DNA from: Emydura subglobosa
Taxonomy: Eukaryota > Chordata > Testudines > Chelidae
Assembly (NCBI GenBank): GCA_007922225.1
Contig: ML679974.1
Location: forward strand, 8,573,988 to 8,637,987
Direction of reading: 5' to 3'
DNA: 64,000 nt
Every line of letters begins with the position of its first letter. The stretch's first letter is position 1. Positions 59,665-64,000 of this stretch are shown here, in pieces. Both the position numbers and the translations under genes were made by a program. The notes under the pieces were generated by a model. That model was not told where the DNA came from. It searched no databases and saw only the letters and a list, made by a program, of their open reading frames with translations.

Positions 59665-59912
59665 AGAAGCCCATCGAGCTAAGCACTGTACACATGCTTA
59701 GTGAGAGACTGTCTTTCCCTTGAAGAATTTACAATCTAAGAGACAATACGAACAAAAGGGGGTATATTGGAAGCATTATTATCCCCATTTTACAGAGGGG
59801 GAACTCAGGCACAGAGAGTGACTTGATAGTCCAACAATATACCTGGAATATGTGGCAGAGTCAGAACTGAAGCCAGGTGTCCTGAGTCCCTGTTGCTTTA
59901 ACCATAAGGCCT
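59665..59912 (-). mobile_element. tRNA-derived SINE, minus strand, near full length
   Basis: Order on plus: tail complement ('gctaagcactgtacacatgc', 'gaatttacaatctaagagac'), the middle ('attattatccccattttaca'), core complement ('ggaactcaggcacagagagt', 'gacttgatagtccaacaata') and head complement ('gaactgaagccaggtgtcct', 'gtccctgttgctttaaccat'). It covers the whole element and gives the best view of the family here. Confidence 0.85.
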
Positions 59913-60610
59913 TCCCCTTCCTCATCTTGCTGAGTGTCCTTTGTGTCCCCCTGTCTAGGACCACTTATTGGACACTGTCCCCATTGAAAGAGCCTCTCTT
60001 TCTTCCTTCTTTTTTTTTTTTTTTAAACGAATGTTTGAAGCCTTTTCAAGGCAATAGACAAAGAAGAGAAAGGCCCCTGCATGCTTTGTTACTGACATCC
60101 TGCCTTCCGTCATGGAAAGCAGAATGATAACACAGTGGCAATTACTGGTAGCTGCCTTGCATCACACTTCTGCAGGCTGCTCTGCAGGCAAGCTGGTCGA
60201 TTCGTCATTCTTCTGCTGTTACTTTTGTTAATTCCACTGACAATAACTTATGCCAGAAGAGATAGTCCTGCTAAAATCACCAAGAGCAATCAATACAAAA
60301 ATTACATTAGAACAGTGTTAAAGCTCTGACTTTAGTTTCCATACACAGTGGCATTACAGCAACGTAGAAAGGTGAAATGAACAATTTATTGGCTAACTCC
60401 TGGAGATGAGAGAGTTTGGGGTTTAATGAAACCCTGTATAATAGATTATTTCATTTGGGGTTGTGTGAAACATTTCCCCCTTAATTTAAACTAATTTTTT
60501 CAATAGAAATTTAATCATGAAAAATGTTTTTTTCCCCCTAATTAATGAGACGCCTCTTTTATGCCAACAAAAATAGCATTATTTGAAAATAGTTCTTGCC
60601 TTGCTTCGAA
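59913..60610. other. No gene seen; T-rich run
   Basis: A pure T run of 16 lies at about 60009-60024. The remainder is AT-rich. The 91-aa ORF (59852-60127) is partly SINE sequence. Confidence 0.5.
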
Positions 60611-61003
60611 GGGCCTGTCTATCCATGAAAATTAATGCAGAATAAAATAGGGTGTGAATTTAAAGTGGATTAACCACATATGTGGATGCTTTTATTGCAG
60701 AATATTGGTGTCTTATTCCAAATTAGTTTAGTCCACAGTCACTGTGCAGAGATAGATACACAGATAGACTTGGCCTAATTTAGAGCTCAGTCAGATATTG
60801 TGAATTATAGATTTAAAAAGGAACTCAACAATTCAGAGGTTCACATTCTGTTTGACTCTGGCAAGACACAAGTACGTACTGCTATATTACAAACAAAAAT
60901 CCCTTGTAGCCTCAGAGTTTGTCTCTATGGGGAGTTATTCCTGATTAACTACATGTATTGGTGCACTTATTCTGGAATAAGAGTGCCTTATTTGGAAGTA
61001 CCC
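60611..61003. mobile_element. Non-autonomous DNA transposon, 'ggaataagagtg' type
   Basis: Starts 'gggcctgtctatccatgaaa', then 'gtgtgaatttaaagtggatt', 'tgtggatgcttttattgcag', 'ttattccaaattagtttagt', and a second half with 'tattcctgattaacta' and 'ttattctggaataagagtgc'. The GTCTA start and the internal complementary 'ggaataag' and 'cttattcc' words suggest a MITE or a pair of related MITEs. The right end is not defined. Confidence 0.5.
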
Positions 61004-61149
61004 TAATTTATCACTGCATATGGCTGGAAACATCAATTACAAGATGGTAACTCTCAGTGACTACAGTGCTATGCTTGAGAATTCTAAGGATAATAACTCG
61101 TTTAACTGCCCCTGCTATGCCAATCGAACAGTTCTTTTGGCAGCGTATA

Positions 61150-61232
61150 TCAAATCTACATTAGGGGGCCCTGCCAGTATAGCTATAGTGTTATAGATAT
61201 ACCAGCAAAGCATTTGCAGTATGGGCAAGGCT
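61150..61232. mobile_element. Small MITE fragment ('ctacattagggg...gtatagc')
   Basis: 'aaatctacattagggggccc' and 'gccagtatagctatagtgtt' face 'atagatataccagcaaagca' and 'gtatgggcaaggctt'. Partial inverted structure around tandem 'tatagctatag' words. Ends are degraded. Confidence 0.5.
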
Positions 61233-61242
61233 TTACACATAT

Positions 61243-61330
61243 GCTGAGATTTATTCACATGAGTCATGCCATCAGTGTCAATGGGGCTACACATGGGAGT
61301 GTGTCCCTATGTGTTTTCAGGATCGAGGCC
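61243..61330. repeat. Short fold-back repeat, degraded
   Basis: 'tatgctgagatttattcaca' and 'gtgtgtccctatgtgttttc', then 'aggatcgaggcc', around 'catcagtgtcaatggggcta'. It carries the same 'tcaatgggg' core as others. Confidence 0.45.
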
Positions 61331-61750
61331 TGTAAGCAGAGCATGCGACAATGCCTGCAGTTAAAATTGCACTAGTGTTTCTACTTTGTCAAAATTTTAG
61401 CTTTCAGTTTGAAATTTTGCATGGTTATTTGCACTCTGGGAGTGGATCGTTTTGCAAAGTTTGAACATAGGTTTTTCAGCTCTGTTTGAGAATGAAAAGA
61501 GTGAAGAAATATGTTCGCCACCTTTAAAACAGTTTGGAACCTTTTTTTTTTTTTGAACAGCTTTAGTATCTTAGTGTGAAGTTGTAGGAACTTAACGTTT
61601 TGATTTGTATGAGTTACAGTGGTTTATAACGCTCGATGGTTTTTGTTTTGTGATAGAGGCTTTTCCCCAATGATCTACCAATAGTTCCTTTTGCACAGTA
61701 TGTGCATGTGTATGTAACTGAGTGGAAAATCTCATTCAATGTACCTTCTT

Positions 61751-61825
61751 AGGGTTAAATCCTGATCCCTCTGAAGTCAATAGCAAAACTATCATTGACT
61801 TCAACTGTGCCAGGATTTCACCCTC
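61751..61825. repeat. Short fold-back repeat ('aaatcctgat')
   Basis: 'agggttaaatcctgatccct' and 'ctgtgccaggatttcaccct' are inverted around 'tgaagtcaatagcaaaacta' and 'tcattgacttcaa'. It is one of the clearest small palindromes. Confidence 0.75.
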
Positions 61826-63334
61826 AGTGTTTACTAATTCTGTGCATGAGTGAGAGAGAGAACTGAATGCATTTCTTTTGTAATGTGAATGTGCAGCTGG
61901 AATATGATTTGTGACGGTAAGTATGCAATGAGGCAAAGCCTGCCTCCTTCCATCATATTGTGCAAGACAGAGCATTCTACTGCTGTCTAACACATAATTC
62001 CACATGATGCAATTTCTTTGTTTTATTGTTTGTTTGCCTGGTTTTAAAGCTAAGAAAACCAGTAGAGCCCAGCTTCATTTCACGGACTCTCATCAAGACA
62101 TTTTTATTGTTTGCTGTAGGTGTATTTTTAGAACAACAATCAGAAGAAAACCATTTACAAAAAATGATTGTGGGGTTAATAATCTGTACACATAATAGAG
62201 CTACAAAAAATAACACAAATATACTAGGTATGATTTACAAAAATGACTAGTTATTTGAGGTGTATTAAAATTTTGGGTGCCAACTTGAGAGATCCTAAAG
62301 ATGGCTAATTTTCAGAAAGGGTTAAGGGCACAGCCCCTGACATCCATTTTTCTTTTCTTTACAGATCACTTTCAAAGATGAGGAAAAGTGATTTGCAAGG
62401 GGAAAACATTCATTAATCGAATCTTTGGTATTTCTTTTGTAATGAGTTAAAAGATTTTTATGATGCACTTAAAGGGCTAGAAAATCTGTTTGCTATAATG
62501 CATATTTTACAGATTAGAAAGAGACTGCATGTTTGATGGCCACCATCTTGGCTGACACCCTGGGGACTGAACCAGAAATAATCAGAACTAAAAGCATGAG
62601 CTGCTAGAGTTTAAGTTGGAGAGTTAAATTTCTGAAGGGGATGTGCAACACACACTCACTAGTGGATTAATAAACATGTACTTATAAGATACACCTTTGT
62701 AGCAAGTATGCATTTCTACCATGAACAAGACATTGTGGGGTTTGGTCCCTTAAAATAAACTCGGATGTTTATTTGTATGTATTTCATACACTTCTTTATT
62801 TCCTGGGTGGCTAAGTATTGATGGTGGTGGAAAACACTGATAGTGTTGAGACGAACATTTCTTTAGTTTAATTTCCTCCTCTATCCCAACTCACCTGACT
62901 ACTGTAACTATTAAATTCCACCATCTGCATTTCTCCCATCACCCTTTTACACAGTTAGGAAAGGCATACTGAATATAGATAAATCAATACAACTCTCCAG
63001 CAGTGACTTTCACTGAAATCTGAAATTGTGAACCAATTTTTGAAGTTCTGAATTGCTTGGTTAACTTTTAATCAAAAATTTTCATTTTGGGACCCAGTCA
63101 GACCAGATGCAGTAAGTTGAAATACCATGAGAACTCAACTCTAACTGCAATTCTGACCTGATTTATAACCGAGATTATCACACAGCACATTTTCATGAGA
63201 TTTTTCATACCAGTTTTGCAGGCTGAGGAGGTTTGGGTAAGAATCCAAATTTTGGACTCATCTCACAACAGGACTCAAAACATGAAACTTTTGCAGTTTT
63301 TGGATAAACACCAGTAAAGGATAGTCAAAGTTTA
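61826..63334. other. No gene seen
   Basis: AT-rich. ORFs of 63-79 aa on both strands at 62004-62250 overlap each other and have no domain. Confidence 0.5.
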
Positions 63335-63412
63335 CTTGGTCCTGCCTCAGCAGAAGGGGCTAGACTTGAGGACTTCTCGAGGTCTCTTCCAGCCCTACAT
63401 TTCTATGATTCA
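63335..63412 (+). mobile_element. CR1 3'-end fragment, plus strand
   Basis: 'gaaggggctagacttgagga' and 'cttctcgaggtctcttccag' followed by 'ccctacatttctatgattc' is the sense CR1 3' end with its terminal ATTCTATG-like repeat. It is the only CR1 end in this orientation besides 12612-12703. Confidence 0.8.
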
Positions 63413-64000
63413 CCGATCACTACTTTAAACAAAAAATTAGGTTTATAATTTATAAAGAGTTGTACTAACATATAAACATTGCATACAAATTGATAACAAC
63501 AAATCAGCCATGAAGACTATATTAACCCCCTGAATAGCCAATCAGAAGAAAAGAAACCTCCTACATTCATTGAAAGTTCTCAGCCAATGGGATCCAATCC
63601 TGCGCTATTGAAACCAATAGAAGTTTCACCCTTGACTTCACAGGGAACAGAACAGGTTCTTGAACTTACACACGCTCTGTAGATAGCCAGAGATGGAGAG
63701 AATATCCACCATCAGGGTAACAAAAAGGAGGGGAAAGGAAAAACAGATATTATAAATTTAATCAGTTCAAAAACTGCATTGAGTAAACCCTGCAGCAAGT
63801 GAGAAGAGAGAGACTTAGCTCTTGGCATTGTAAGACAGATTGAAATGGTTCTTAACAAATCTTGGCACCCATCACTATTTATGACACTTTTGGTACATGA
63901 CGACTCAGCATTTCCAAGCCAGCAGAACTTTCTTTGCAGTTTTTGTCTGTTCCCTGTCTCCCTGCATCACTGTCATGGAGCCGCCAAGTAACACATTTCA
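63413..64000. other. No gene seen
   Basis: AT-rich. About 63588-63660 carries 'gggatccaatcctgcgctat' and 'cccttgacttcacagggaac', probably another degraded fold-back repeat. Confidence 0.45.

Overview
This is vertebrate nuclear DNA with no intact protein-coding gene that I can recognise. The mix of old repeats points to a turtle: 5'-truncated CR1 LINEs of sauropsid type, tRNA-derived MIR/CORE-like SINEs, a decayed Harbinger transposon with its own MITEs, hAT-type MITEs, LTR remnants, and many short fold-back repeats built around a CCATTGA(C/A)TTCAATGG-like centre. A crocodilian is the main alternative. The assignment rests on remembered repeat character, not on a search. All predicted ORFs are short (205 aa at most). 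Those with recognisable protein similarity belong to transposable elements. The window therefore reads as intergenic or deep-intronic sequence.

Layout. 1-5 kb: an interspersed AT-rich repeat, then a 409-bp near-complete palindrome (543-951), a GGTGACC-ended MITE, a tRNA-SINE and a LINE-type 3' end. 7-8.3 kb: a 1.2-kb CR1 relic on the minus strand with reverse-transcriptase motifs. 9.1-9.9 kb: LTR-like sequence. 12.5-16.9 kb: SINEs, palindromes, a 17-G tract and a second CR1 relic. 22.6-23.3 kb: two Harbinger-type MITEs side by side. 25.47-28.80 kb: a 3.3-kb Harbinger relic, flanked by TAA, carrying convergent remnants of its Myb-like accessory gene and its DDE transposase. 39.5-40.6 kb: a MITE, a reverse-transcriptase fragment whose YADD box is tandemly duplicated, and a hAT MITE. 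47.0-47.6 kb: a solo LTR with a perfect 5-bp target-site duplication. 50-54.2 kb: MITEs, a minus-strand SINE and an 863-bp solo LTR. 57.5-64 kb: CR1 ends, a CA microsatellite, a SINE and further MITEs.

The window records several rounds of transposition and decay. The autonomous-type elements (CR1 and Harbinger) are the likely sources of the machinery that moved the smaller SINE and MITE passengers. Nothing here looks currently active: every transposon ORF has stops, frameshifts or lost residues. I found no convincing new functional system. The items most worth a second look are the long palindrome, the Harbinger relic, the duplicated YADD box and the shared-core fold-back family.
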